This document shows positions 1 through 8,529 of a stretch of 64,000 bases of DNA, piece by piece. The notes below the pieces were generated by a model. That model ran no database searches, had not been told where the DNA came from, and was given only the letters and a program-made list of their open reading frames with translations. Source of the DNA: Corynebacterium gottingense (GTDB taxonomy: Bacteria; Actinomycetota; Actinomycetes; Mycobacteriales; Mycobacteriaceae); contig NZ_RDRE01000011.1 of NCBI RefSeq assembly GCF_003693265.1, positions 17,798-81,797 on the forward strand. Reading direction: 5' to 3'. How positions within the stretch are numbered: position 1 is the first letter of the stretch; every line of letters begins with the position of its first letter. The position numbers were made by a program, and so were the translations under genes.

Positions 1-800
1 CCAGCCAGGAGTCGCAGCCCTCATTCGCGCCGCCGGCGCTGGAGGAGGTGCGGGGAATCGTCGAGAAGCACCAGCCCGACGTCATCGTGACCGCCCACAC
101 CGAGACCGCGGCGGGGCTGACCCTGCCGGACGACTACATCGCGGGCCTAGGCGAGATTGCCAAGGACAACGGCGCGCTGTTCGTGCTGGACTGCATCGCT
201 GCGGGCGCCTCCTTCCCCAACATGGAGTCCCAGGGCATCGACGTACTGGTCTCGGCGCCGCAAAAGTCGTGGTCGGGCTCGCCGTCGACGGGCTACGTCC
301 TGCTCTCGCCGAAGGGCCGCGAGGCGGTGCTGGCCAGCGAATCCACTTCATTCACCCTGGACCTGAAGAAATGGCTGGGCATCTTCGACGGCTACCGCGA
401 CGGTAAGGCCGGCTACCACTCCACCCTGCCCACGGACACGATCCTGCACAACCTGGAGATCATGCGCGAATCCGCCAAGGTGGGACTGGGCGTACTGGCG
501 CAGCACCAGGAAACGCTCGGCCGCCTCGTGCGCGAGGCCGCTTACCAGCGCGGGTTCCGCTCCGTGGCCGCGGACGGCTTCGAGTCCAACGGCGTGGTCG
601 TGCTCTACGCGCAGAACCCGGAGCAGCAGTCCGGCGCCGCGTTTAAGCCCAAGGGCCTGCAGATTGCGTCTGGCGTGCCGCTGCAGATTGGCGAAGGCGA
701 CGGCTTCTCCACCTTCCGCATCGGCCTCTTCGGCCTAGACAAGTGGGCGGACCCGCAGGCGGCGGCCCAGCGCTTCATCGACGTGCTGGACGCCCTGTAA
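1..800 (+). CDS. Class V PLP aminotransferase, 5' end outside window
   Basis: The reading frame is open through the left edge, so the N-terminus is missing and any GTG near base 48 is internal. The visible part is the large-domain end and C-terminal domain of a fold-type I, class V aminotransferase of the alanine/serine-glyoxylate type. A strand ending in a cofactor-binding Asp (VLDCIAAG) is followed by the segment [11 protein letters not shown], whose Lys is the expected Schiff-base lysine. The exact amino donor cannot be told from this part. The gene ends just before a tRNA-Ser on the other strand. Confidence 0.8.
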   Translation, partial: SQESQPSFAPPALEEVRGIVEKHQPDVIVTAHTETAAGLTLPDDYIAGLGEIAKDNGALFVLDCIAAGASFPNMESQGIDVLVSAPQKSWSGSPSTGYVLLSPKGREAVLASESTSFTLDLKKWLGIFDGYRDGKAGYHSTLPTDTILHNLEIMRESAKVGLGVLAQHQETLGRLVREAAYQRGFRSVAADGFESNGVVVLYAQNPEQQSGAAFKPKGLQIASGVPLQIGEGDGFSTFRIGLFGLDKWADPQAAAQRFIDVLDAL

Positions 801-809
801 AACATTTGG

Positions 810-894
<85 letters not shown>

Positions 895-948
895 AACGGG
901 TGAAAAGCTTACAGTATGGCCCCACCGACTCCGTTATCCTGGGTGGGC

Positions 949-1911
949 ATGAAAGCAATCGCACTCACTGACCCCGACAATCCCCGCTCCCTCGCTCTTG
1001 CCGACGCGCCCGAGCCCGCACTTGATCACGGCTGCGTGCTCGTCCGCGTCACCGCCGCCGGCGTCAACCGCGCCGACCTTGTCCAGGCGCAGGGCAACTA
1101 CCCGCCGCCGAAGGGCGAACCGGACACCATCGGCCTGGAGTGCGCCGGCGTGATCGTCGACCCCGGCACCACCGGCCGCACGAAGGGCGAGGAGGTCGGC
1201 TGCCTGCTGGCTGGGGGTGGCTACGCCGAGTACGTAGCGGTCCCTGAGGGCCAGCTCACGCCCAAGCCAGCCAACCTGAGCCTGGTGGAGACCGCCGCCG
1301 TGGTGGAGGCCGCCTGCACCGTGTGGTCCAACCTGGGCATGGTCGCCGGCCTGCAAGCGGGCGACAAGGTGCTCATCCACGGCGGCGCCGGCGGCATCGG
1401 CTCCTTTGCCATCCAGCTGTGCAAGGCGCTGGGCGCGGAGGTCGCCGTCACGGCGGGCAGCGACGAGAAGCTCGCCTACTGCCGCGAGCTGGGCGCCGAC
1501 ATCTGCATCAACTACCGCACGCAGCGCTTCGAGGAGGAGCTCAAGGGTTGGGCCGACATCATCCTGGACGTGGTGGGCGGCGAGTACCTGGAGGCGAACA
1601 TCAAGTCGCTGGCCGTGGACGGCCGACTCGTCGTCATCGCACTGCAGGGAGGCGCGAAGGGCACGCTGTCGCTGGGCCGGATGATGCCGCGGCGCCAGTC
1701 GGTGCACGCCACCACCCTGCGCGCCCGGCCGCGCCCGATGAAGGCACGGATCGTGGAAGACACCGTCAAGCACGTGTGGCCGCTCATCGAGTCCGGCCAG
1801 ATCGCCCCCAACGTGACCAAGACGTTCCCGCTTGCCCACGCCGCCGCCGCGCACGAGTACCTCGATTCCGGCGCTCACACCGGAAAGGTCGTGCTCACGG
1901 TGGGTGAGTAA
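949..1911 (+). CDS. NAD(P)H:quinone oxidoreductase (zinc-type dehydrogenase superfamily)
   Basis: This is a 320-residue medium-chain dehydrogenase of the quinone oxidoreductase/PIG3 type. The N-terminal GroES-like domain holds AAGVNRADLVQAQGNYPPP and the Rossmann domain holds GGAGGIGSFAIQLCKALGAEV. Zn-ligand cysteines are not evident, as usual in quinone reductases. The start at 949 (MKAIALTD) is preferred over an in-frame ATG at 916 because family homology begins there and a G-rich stretch precedes it. Its place beside the aminotransferase-like gene and the Wzm/Wzt exporter matches the Rv3777-Rv3778c neighbourhood of M. tuberculosis. Its stop codon lies inside a long palindrome. Confidence 0.85.
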   Translation: MKAIALTDPDNPRSLALADAPEPALDHGCVLVRVTAAGVNRADLVQAQGNYPPPKGEPDTIGLECAGVIVDPGTTGRTKGEEVGCLLAGGGYAEYVAVPEGQLTPKPANLSLVETAAVVEAACTVWSNLGMVAGLQAGDKVLIHGGAGGIGSFAIQLCKALGAEVAVTAGSDEKLAYCRELGADICINYRTQRFEEELKGWADIILDVVGGEYLEANIKSLAVDGRLVVIALQGGAKGTLSLGRMMPRRQSVHATTLRARPRPMKARIVEDTVKHVWPLIESGQIAPNVTKTFPLAHAAAAHEYLDSGAHTGKVVLTVGE

Positions 1912-1930
1912 CTTTTCGGCGAAAAGTTAC
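1908..1930. repeat. Palindrome of the ACTTTT-N5-AAAAGT family between convergent stops
   Basis: Ten-base arms GTAACTTTTC and GAAAAGTTAC face each other around GGC. The palindrome contains the stop codons of both convergent genes. It could act as a hairpin, but the U-run would lie in the 5' arm, so it is not a classical terminator. It is one of seven exact members of this family in the window. Confidence 0.85.
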
Positions 1931-3138
1931 GCCAGCGACGCGACGGTGCGGATGAGCTGCTCGATGTCGGTCTCGGTGTTGAAGGGCGCGAGTCCGACGG
2001 TGACGGCGCCGCCCATCTCGGCGACGCCCATGTCGCTGATCAGCCGGCTCGGCCGCGCCATGGTGGAGACGATGCCGTGGGCGAAGAGACGCTGGTGCAC
2101 CATTGTCGACGGCACGCCCCGCACCCCAAACATCAGCCGGGGAATGCGCTCAATCGCCGCGTCCTCCGCCGCCTCGCCCGAGACGCCGACGATGTGGACC
2201 GCCGGCAGCGTCCCCAGGAACGTGTCCAGGTCGTCGCGCAGCCGGTTGAAGTAGGTGGCGGTCTCCCCCATCGAGTGCGTCAGCCGGTTGCGGCGGGTCG
2301 GGCGGCCCTGCGCGCCCTCCACGAGGGAGGCGTAGTGCTCCACCACCGCAGGCACGCCGCCGGCGAGCCCCGTGGACACCTGCATGTCCAGCGCGGGCGC
2401 ATCGAGGCGGCCGAACATGGCCTCGTCGCGGAAGACCAGGGCGCCCAGCTGCGGCCCGCCGAGCTCGGCGAGGTCGATCGCCAGGATGTCCGCGCCCCAT
2501 GCATCGAAGGTGATCGGTTTGTAGGGGGCGTACGCGGAGACGTCGACAAGCACCCAAGCCCTCGAGCGCTCCCGCACCCGCTCGACGACGTCGCCGACGC
2601 CGATGATGGTGCCCAGCTCCGCGTGCGCCGCGGGGACGGAGACGAGGCGGGTCGCGCCGTCCACCAGGTCGCCGAACTGCCAGGCGGGCAGGTCGCCCGT
2701 GGCAAGGTCTGCCTGCGCGTACTTCGTGGGGGCGTCAATGCGGGCCAGGGCTCCGGTGAGCTCCGGGCGGTCCACCCCGTTGAGCACCAGGGAGGAATCG
2801 CGGCGGAACAGCGGCTTCAGCGCCACCGCCAGCGACGCGTAGAGCGCGGGCAGGCTCGGGCCGAGCACCACGCGCCCGGGGGCAGCGCCGACCAGGTCCG
2901 CCACCGCGGAACGCGCCTGCTGCACGTACGACTCGCCCTCCGGGCGGCCCAGCTGCTCGCGCGAGTGGGTGCCCGCCCCCGGCTCCGGCAGGGCCACTGA
3001 CGCGGAGAGGCGGAACGAGCGCGACACCGCCGCGGAAACACGCTCCGGGACTTGGGGCGCGTCGTGGGCGTTGAGGTACGTCCATCCGTCGCCAAGCGAG
3101 GTGTACAGACCACGAATACTGGCGACATCGAACGCCAT
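1927..3138 (-). CDS. Cysteine desulfurase-like class V aminotransferase fold protein lacking the PLP lysine
   Basis: This 403-residue protein has the overall layout of a NifS/kynureninase-type class V aminotransferase: N-terminal YLNAHDAPQVP, a VLVDVSAYAPYKP strand with the cofactor Asp, and a C-terminal small domain. Where the family motif reads S-x-H-K-x-x-G-P, this protein reads D-L-A-E-L-G-G-P, so the Schiff-base Lys is Glu and the preceding His is Ala. Normal PLP chemistry therefore looks impossible. Position next to the oxidoreductase and the galactan exporter matches Rv3778c of mycobacteria. The role is unknown; a structural or regulatory function is an inference. Confidence 0.8.
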   Translation of the reverse strand: MAFDVASIRGLYTSLGDGWTYLNAHDAPQVPERVSAAVSRSFRLSASVALPEPGAGTHSREQLGRPEGESYVQQARSAVADLVGAAPGRVVLGPSLPALYASLAVALKPLFRRDSSLVLNGVDRPELTGALARIDAPTKYAQADLATGDLPAWQFGDLVDGATRLVSVPAAHAELGTIIGVGDVVERVRERSRAWVLVDVSAYAPYKPITFDAWGADILAIDLAELGGPQLGALVFRDEAMFGRLDAPALDMQVSTGLAGGVPAVVEHYASLVEGAQGRPTRRNRLTHSMGETATYFNRLRDDLDTFLGTLPAVHIVGVSGEAAEDAAIERIPRLMFGVRGVPSTMVHQRLFAHGIVSTMARPSRLISDMGVAEMGGAVTVGLAPFNTETDIEQLIRTVASLA

Positions 3139-3267
3139 GCCACACCCCTTACTTCGCTCCAGTGGTTGAGATCGGAACCAATTATGCCCGTTCCACCCCT
3201 ACCGCGCACACTGCCTGCTCCGGGGCAAAATCCTGCAAAGCGCGCTCTTAACGCTAGGGTGAGTAAG

Positions 3268-4155
3268 GTGCAGGACTTTGAACAACTCCGCGCGGACGTC
3301 ACGCGCATGACCAGCGACGCAGACCACGAAACCCCGCCGTCCAAGTCCAAGACGATGGGGATGTCCTTCCGCGACCTCGTGCGCGGCTGGAGCCAATACG
3401 AGCTCTGGCTGCAGCTCGGGTGGCAGGACATCAAGCAGCGGTACCGACGCTCCACGCTCGGCCCGCTATGGATCACCATCGCCACCGGCGTCATGGCGCT
3501 CGCCCTCGGCCTGCTGTACTCCATGCTGTTTCAAATCGACGTGCGCGAGTTCCTCCCGCACGTCACCGTCGGCTTCATCGTCTGGGGGTTCATCTCCGGC
3601 TGCATTAAGGACGGCGCCAACGTCTTCATTGAGAACGAGGGCCTGATCAAGCAGCTGCCCTCCGCCCTGTCGGTGCACGTGTACCGCCTGGTGTGGCGCC
3701 AGCTGCTCTTCTTCGCGCACAACATTGTCATCTGGGTGCTGCTGGTCATCATCTTCCGCATCCCGCTGACCTGGCAGACACTGCTGGCCATCCCCGCGCT
3801 GCTCCTGCTCGTGCTCAACGGCGTGTGGGTGACCATGCTCTTCGGCATCATCGCCACCCGCTTCCGCGATGTCGCCCCGCTGCTCGAGGCGCTCGTGCAG
3901 CTGCTCTTCTACGTCACCCCGATCGTGTGGACCACGCAGACGCTCAAGGAACAGGGCGGCGAGGTGGCCCAGCGCGCGCTGCTCGCGGAAATCAACCCGC
4001 TCTACCACTACCTGGAGATCGTCCGCGCCCCCATGATCAACCAGCCCGTCGCCGCCTACCACTGGGGCATCGTGGCCATCTGCACCGTCGTCGGCCTGCT
4101 GATCACGCTGCTAGCCATGCGCCAGATGCGCTTCCGCGTGCCGTACTGGGTCTAA
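3268..4155 (+). CDS. wzm: Galactan ABC exporter, membrane permease Wzm
   Basis: This is an ABC-2 type permease of about 295 residues with a cytosolic N-terminal stretch, a DIKQRYRRSTLGPLWI motif and six predicted membrane segments, ending MRQMRFRVPYW. It corresponds to RfbD (Rv3783) and would form the channel that moves lipid-linked galactan across the membrane with the ATPase next door. The start is uncertain: GTG at 3268 or 3259, close behind a possible -10 element around 3251, or ATG 3307. The ATPase gene begins 26 bases downstream after an AAGGAG site, so the two are clearly co-transcribed. Confidence 0.88.
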   Translation: MQDFEQLRADVTRMTSDADHETPPSKSKTMGMSFRDLVRGWSQYELWLQLGWQDIKQRYRRSTLGPLWITIATGVMALALGLLYSMLFQIDVREFLPHVTVGFIVWGFISGCIKDGANVFIENEGLIKQLPSALSVHVYRLVWRQLLFFAHNIVIWVLLVIIFRIPLTWQTLLAIPALLLLVLNGVWVTMLFGIIATRFRDVAPLLEALVQLLFYVTPIVWTTQTLKEQGGEVAQRALLAEINPLYHYLEIVRAPMINQPVAAYHWGIVAICTVVGLLITLLAMRQMRFRVPYWV

Positions 4156-4181
4156 CTCGGGTTTAAGTAAGGAGTCTCCCC

Positions 4182-4976
4182 ATGGTTTCCATCGACACCT
4201 ACAACGCCTGCGTCGACTTCCCCATCTTCGACGCCAAGTCCCGCTCGCTGAAGAAGGCCGTCATGTCCTCGGCCGGCGGCAAGATTGGCAAGAACGCCTC
4301 TAACACCGTCGTCGTCGAGGCGCTCAAAGACATCAACCTGCACCTCCGCGAGGGCGACCGCGTCGGCCTGGTCGGCCACAACGGCGCCGGCAAATCCACG
4401 CTGCTGCGCCTCCTGTCCGGCATCTACGAGCCCACCCGCGGCGTCGCCGACGTGCGCGGCCGCGTCGCCCCCGTCTTCGACCTCGGCGTGGGAATGGACC
4501 CGGAGATCTCCGGCTACGAGAACATCATCATCCGCGGGCTCTTCCTCGGCCAGACCCGCAAACAGATGAAGGCGAAGATGGACGAGATCGCGGAGTTCTC
4601 GGAGCTCGGCGACTACCTCAACATGCCGCTGCGCACCTACTCCACCGGCATGCGCGTCCGCCTCGCCCTCGGCGTGGTCACCTCGATCGAGCCGGAGATT
4701 TTGCTTCTCGACGAGGGCATCGGCGCCGTCGACGCCGCCTTCATGGCCAAAGCACGCGTCCGGTTGGCCGAGATGGTGAAACGCTCCGGCATCCTCGTGT
4801 TCGCCTCGCACTCCAACGACTTCCTCGCCCAGCTGTGCAACACCGCCCTGTGGGTGGACAAGGGCGAGATCCGCCAGGCGGGCCTGGTCTCCGACGTGGT
4901 GACCGCATACGAGGGCCCCGAGACCGGCGAGTACGTCGCCGAGCTGGTGGAACGATTCCACGGGGAAGAAGCCTAG
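4182..4976 (+). CDS. wzt: Galactan ABC exporter, ATPase Wzt
   Basis: This 264-residue ABC ATPase belongs to the polysaccharide O-antigen type (RfbE/Rv3781). Walker A GHNGAGKST has its Lys at about residue 71, the signature is YSTGMRVRLA, and Walker B is EILLLDEG followed by a D-loop. It lacks the C-terminal carbohydrate-binding domain of long Wzt proteins. AAGGAG at 4170 precedes the ATG. It pairs with Wzm to energise galactan export. Its stop shares the four bases CTAG with the stop of the convergent fic gene. Confidence 0.92.
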   Translation: MVSIDTYNACVDFPIFDAKSRSLKKAVMSSAGGKIGKNASNTVVVEALKDINLHLREGDRVGLVGHNGAGKSTLLRLLSGIYEPTRGVADVRGRVAPVFDLGVGMDPEISGYENIIIRGLFLGQTRKQMKAKMDEIAEFSELGDYLNMPLRTYSTGMRVRLALGVVTSIEPEILLLDEGIGAVDAAFMAKARVRLAEMVKRSGILVFASHSNDFLAQLCNTALWVDKGEIRQAGLVSDVVTAYEGPETGEYVAELVERFHGEEA

Positions 4977-5863
4977 ACGCTGCCCTCTGCGTCGTTGCCA
5001 TAGTGTGCGTCGATCATCCACGTTCCGCGCTGTCGGAATGCCGGGATGGTGCCCCTCGCCGCCTTATTGGCGGCGACAGACCCAGAAACACCGTTAACCT
5101 TTGCCCACTCCGATAGGCGAATCACCTTCGGCGCGGTGATGAGCGTAATACGTTTGTTCAGTGACTCAATGAGTTGCCGCGCGATGAGCGTGCTCAGCGC
5201 TGAATAATCACCACTTACTGGATAGCCGCGGAACACTGGGTAGTAGTGGCGCTCTTTTCCTTTGTTCGGAATGATGATGGGCGGCGCTCCTAACTCCAAG
5301 AGTTGTTGATTGATAATGACGCGCCCTACGCGTCCATTGCCGTCTGAGAATGGGTGGATGGTTTCAAATTCTGCGTGGAACCGCGCGACGCGATCGATGA
5401 AATAGTTCTCATCCTCGTAGTACTCAGTGATGATGGTCTCTACCAGCCGGTCTACGTACTCAGGATTAGCACCCATATGTGCCCCTACTCGTACCCATTC
5501 TCCCCGCCGACGGAACCGGCCAGCCCAGTCATCGTTGATACCGCGAAGCAACATGCCATGCAGTCGCAGAATGAGGTTTGCATCGAGCTTACCGACGCCT
5601 CGAATTAGCTCCTCAGTCACCTCAGCCAGGTTCTTAGCCTCAAAGATTTCCCGCACATCGTGCGCTCTAGCAGTGAACCCCGCCAGGATGTTCTCGGTGT
5701 CTTCCAAAGTCAAAGTGGAATTCTCAATGGCGTTCGAGTTATACACCGCCTCCGCCACCTCTGCGCGCGCAATCTCCGCGATGGCCTCGGGGTTGTCCTC
5801 CCGCAACGCTGCATACATATCAAGAAGAGCGTCGATTTTTGAGGTGGTCCGCGCGTTCAGCAT
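4973..5863 (-). CDS. Fic-domain protein with N-terminal inhibitory motif and C-terminal HTH-like tail
   Basis: This 296-residue Fic protein has the full catalytic motif HPFSDGNGR (residues 170-178), so AMP or another nucleotide could be transferred to a target hydroxyl. The class II inhibitory motif S43-x3-E47-N48 lies in the N-terminal helix. The last 60 residues (LSEWAKVNGVSGSV to RQRGTWMI) look like an excisionase or winged HTH. The gene is visibly richer in A+T than its neighbours and sits between wzt and glfT1, which are otherwise adjacent functionally, so recent transfer is likely. A perfect 11-base inverted repeat overlaps its promoter. The target is unknown. Confidence 0.88.
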   Translation of the reverse strand: MLNARTTSKIDALLDMYAALREDNPEAIAEIARAEVAEAVYNSNAIENSTLTLEDTENILAGFTARAHDVREIFEAKNLAEVTEELIRGVGKLDANLILRLHGMLLRGINDDWAGRFRRRGEWVRVGAHMGANPEYVDRLVETIITEYYEDENYFIDRVARFHAEFETIHPFSDGNGRVGRVIINQQLLELGAPPIIIPNKGKERHYYPVFRGYPVSGDYSALSTLIARQLIESLNKRITLITAPKVIRLSEWAKVNGVSGSVAANKAARGTIPAFRQRGTWMIDAHYGNDAEGSV

Positions 5864-5880
5864 GCCAATATTCTACAAGT

Positions 5881-5920
5881 TTCCGTGAAAAGTCATGGAA
5901 TATAAACTGTTTTCACGGAA
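5881..5920. promoter_or_regulatory. Inverted-repeat operator at the fic promoter
   Basis: Perfect 11-base arms TTCCGTGAAAA (5881-5891) and TTTTCACGGAA (5910-5920) are separated by 18 bases and begin 17 bases upstream of the fic start codon. On the minus strand a TAGAAT-like -10 element follows directly. The site is well placed for autoregulation by the Fic protein's HTH-like tail. That binding is inference. Confidence 0.7.
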
Positions 5921-6029
5921 CCTGTTGCGATCAGCCGGTTTCCTCAAGATTCCAGGATTCAACGCCTAAACCTTCGCCACCTCCATGTCACACGCCTCAG
6001 TTCGGTGGTTGAGTGGCAGAATGGAAGGC

Positions 6030-6935
6030 ATGACTGCCACCCTGTCCCCGGCCGGAGAAACGGCCGCTGTGATCGTCACCCACCAGCGCGTGGAACTTTT
6101 GCGCGCTTCCCTGGAACAGGTGGTGAACCAGACCCACCCGGTGCAGTGGGTGATTGTGGTGGACAACGGCGCGGAGGACCAGGTCAGGGACCTGCTCGAA
6201 GAGCTTGCGGGCGACCGCGCTGTCTACCTGCCCAGCCGCACCAACCTGGGCGGCGCGGGCGGGTTCGCCTACGGCTTCCTGCACGCGCTTGCCCTCGGCG
6301 CGGACGCGATCTGGTGCGCGGACGATGACGGCCGCCCCGCCGACGAGCACGTGCTGGGCGAGCTCTACCGCGTGGCAGAGGCGCACGCTCTGCACGAGGT
6401 CAGCCCGATCGTGGCCAACATCAACGACCCCGAAGCCCTCGCATTCCCGCTGCGCCAGGGCACCGTCTGGCACCGGCGAGTCGACGAGCTGACCGGCGAT
6501 TTCCTACCCCAATACGCCTCGCTGTTCAATGGCGCCCTGATCAGCGCGCGAGCGATGGAACGCATCGGCGTGCCCGACTACCGCCTGTTCATCCGCGGCG
6601 ACGAGGTGGAGTACCACCGCCGCCTGGCCCAGTCCGGCCTCCAGTACGGCACGGCGCTGACCACCAGCTACCTGCACCCGGACGGGTCGAGCGAGTTCCA
6701 CCCCATCATGGGCGGTCGCGCGCACGCGCAGTGGCCGGATAACCCCACGAAGCGCTACTTCACGTACCGCAACCGCGGCTACATCATTAACCAGCGCGGG
6801 ATGAAGAAGATGCAGCTGCAGGAAGTGGTGCGCTTCGGCTGGTTCTTCCTGCTCGAGCGCAAGAGCCCCCGCGAGTTCTTCCAGTGGCTGAAGCTGCTGC
6901 GCCGCGGCGCCCGCGAGGACTTCCGCCGACCCTAA
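6030..6935 (+). CDS. glfT1: Galactofuranosyltransferase GlfT1
   Basis: This is a GT2-family enzyme of about 301 residues that adds the first galactofuranose residues to the decaprenyl-linked arabinogalactan linker from UDP-Galf on the cytosolic face. Strong family landmarks are visible: VIVTHQR at the N-terminus, RTNLGGAGGFAYG, the metal-binding WCADDDGRP, ASLFNGAL, RLFIRGDEVEYHRR and RYFTYRNRGY. The start at 6030 matches the usual N-terminus; an ATG at 6021 is possible. Its stop overlaps that of the convergent gtrA gene by four bases. Confidence 0.93.
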   Translation: MTATLSPAGETAAVIVTHQRVELLRASLEQVVNQTHPVQWVIVVDNGAEDQVRDLLEELAGDRAVYLPSRTNLGGAGGFAYGFLHALALGADAIWCADDDGRPADEHVLGELYRVAEAHALHEVSPIVANINDPEALAFPLRQGTVWHRRVDELTGDFLPQYASLFNGALISARAMERIGVPDYRLFIRGDEVEYHRRLAQSGLQYGTALTTSYLHPDGSSEFHPIMGGRAHAQWPDNPTKRYFTYRNRGYIINQRGMKKMQLQEVVRFGWFFLLERKSPREFFQWLKLLRRGAREDFRRP

Positions 6936-7366
6936 ATCGGGTCCTGCTGCGCGATGATCTTCGTCTCCTCCCGGAAGATCACGCGTCGTTGCAGCACAAA
7001 GTTGGTCACGGTGGCCACGCCCTGGGCGATGACGAAGGAGACGCCGTCCTTCCACGGGTTGACCAGGCCCATCGAGATGAGCGGGCCCTCGGTCCAGCGG
7101 TAGAGCAAGATCTGCACTACGAACGTCACAGCGTAGAGGACGAACACCGCGCCGGCCTTCTTCGCGTTCACCTCGGCCTGGAACGCAAACTTGGAGTTGA
7201 GTAGGTACGCAATGAGCGTGCCAAAGATCCAGCCGACGACCTTGGACAGGTCGCGCTGGATGTCCACAAACTCGTGGAGCGAGTAAGTAATACCGAAGTC
7301 AATGACCGCGCAGCCGATTCCGATGATCAGAAACGGGACCAACTGTTTGAAAAATGTGGAAGACAC
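6932..7366 (-). CDS. GtrA-family small membrane protein (Rv3789-like)
   Basis: This protein of about 144 residues has four predicted membrane segments and the GtrA-family pattern: GCAVIDFGITYSLHEF, an AYLLNSKFAFQ loop after the second segment, and TNFVLQRRVIF near the end. In mycobacteria the relative Rv3789 lies beside dprE1 and has been implicated in handling decaprenyl-phosphoryl-arabinose or anchoring AftA. GTG 7366 is preferred because a TAGACT -10 element lies just upstream, which would give a leaderless message. TTG 7375 is the in-frame alternative. Confidence 0.85.
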   Translation of the reverse strand: MSSTFFKQLVPFLIIGIGCAVIDFGITYSLHEFVDIQRDLSKVVGWIFGTLIAYLLNSKFAFQAEVNAKKAGAVFVLYAVTFVVQILLYRWTEGPLISMGLVNPWKDGVSFVIAQGVATVTNFVLQRRVIFREETKIIAQQDPI

Positions 7367-7377
7367 GGCGGACAAGT

Positions 7378-8139
7378 CTACCCGTGTAGCAGCTCGCGAA
7401 GAATTTCCAGGCGATCCACGGCGGAGAGATCGCCCACGAACGCCTCGCCGGCCCGGCTTAACGTGAACACTTCGTCGGCGTCCGTGTCCTCCCAGCCGAG
7501 TGCGCGCATGAGCCCGACCGCCAGCTTGCGAGTCGTCGGCTCATCGGCAAAGCACGCCATCACCAGCACGTGGACCCAGAACGCGTCGCTCGTCTTGCCC
7601 GCCGATTCCGGGAGCAGGGATGCAAGCCTCGCGCGCTCCTGCGCCGGCAAAGAGGGCTCCCCGTCGGCGATCACCTGGAGGAGCGGCACAAAGTCGAAGG
7701 ACTCGGCGCGGTGGATCACCTCGCGTACCTCGGGGCGCAGCTGGCTCGCCGCCAGCTGCTGGCGCACGGCGTCCAGGTCCAGGTCGGCACCGCCGAACGC
7801 GCCCTCGCCCGCCACGCAGACGGGCCCGTCGCTGGTGCCGGGGTAGATGTCGGCGAGCTGCATGGTGAACTGCCACAGGCCCCAGGTAAAGGTGGCGGTG
7901 TCGCCGGGGGACGAGAGGACGTCGATAAGCATGCCCTGCTCTGGCGTGCCGACCTTTTCCTCGATGCCAAAGAGCGCGGCGATGATTTCCCGGCACTCGT
8001 CGATCGTGGTGGTGGAGTCCAGGCCGACCCAGCGGTAGACCTCTTCATCCGAGGCGAGTGCCACGCGCACCATGAACGTGGCGCCGGGGGAAAGTTGAAT
8101 CACCGGCGCCAGGTGTTCGGAGTACAGCGTGCTGCCCAT
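7378..8139 (-). CDS. Plasmid pRiA4b ORF-3-like protein
   Basis: This is a protein of about 253 residues. Its first 130 residues resemble the pRiA4b ORF-3-like domain: a start LYSEHLAPVIQLSPGATFMVRVAL, a conserved RWVGLDSTTTIDECREII stretch and FTWGLWQFTMQL. The rest is a helical domain of unknown role. The function of this family is not established. The start at ATG 8139 is preferred over GTG 8166 because a TATTGT -10 element lies between them. It is divergent from a 79-residue ORF and sits as an accessory gene between gtrA and dprE1. Confidence 0.6.
   Translation of the reverse strand: MGSTLYSEHLAPVIQLSPGATFMVRVALASDEEVYRWVGLDSTTTIDECREIIAALFGIEEKVGTPEQGMLIDVLSSPGDTATFTWGLWQFTMQLADIYPGTSDGPVCVAGEGAFGGADLDLDAVRQQLAASQLRPEVREVIHRAESFDFVPLLQVIADGEPSLPAQERARLASLLPESAGKTSDAFWVHVLVMACFADEPTTRKLAVGLMRALGWEDTDADEVFTLSRAGEAFVGDLSAVDRLEILRELLHG
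7920..7930 (+). repeat. CGTCGATAAGC site
   Basis: Exact 11-mer inside the pRiA4b-like gene. Read in the gene's direction it encodes part of Leu-Ile-Asp. First of 13 exact copies in the window. Confidence 0.9.
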
Positions 8140-8183
8140 GGCGCCCACAATAGAGGTTTTTGGCACCCGCTAGGGTGAATGGC

Positions 8184-8420
8184 ATGAGGAAGCATTACAA
8201 GGGCGACGACCCGAACGCGATCCACGAGGCGGCACAGCGTGTCGACGTGCCCCTGTCCGACTTCATGGTCCGCGTCTTCGCGGAAGAGCTACCTTTTGTG
8301 GATTCCGTGGGCCGCGGGCGCATCTACGAGCTCCTCCGAGAGCACAAAGCATCAGGTAAACCGACTATCACGTCGCAGGAGGAACTGCCACAGGAGATCC
8401 GCGAGATCATGGACCTCTAA
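8184..8420 (+). CDS. Small hypothetical protein (79 aa)
   Basis: A short ORF starts MRKHYKGDDPNAIHEA and ends EIREIMDL. It is charged and helical, with no signal peptide and no motif I recognise. A GCTAGGGT sequence, plausible as an extended -10, lies 10-15 bases before the ATG, giving a near-leaderless message that is divergent from the pRiA4b-like gene. Codon use looks normal for the window, which supports it being real. Function unknown. Confidence 0.55.
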   Translation: MRKHYKGDDPNAIHEAAQRVDVPLSDFMVRVFAEELPFVDSVGRGRIYELLREHKASGKPTITSQEELPQEIREIMDL

Positions 8421-8529
8421 GACACGAGAAATAGATCACACCTTTCAATGAGGGAAGTTCGGCCTGTTGTGAGTAGGCTCGAAGAACGCAAGCTTTTCCA
8501 CCTTTAGTTGTATGAAGAGAAGCGGAGAC

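Noticed and set aside
8428..8445. Possible GlxR-like site before dprE1
   Set aside because: Only the right half (TCACA) matches; the left half has two mismatches.
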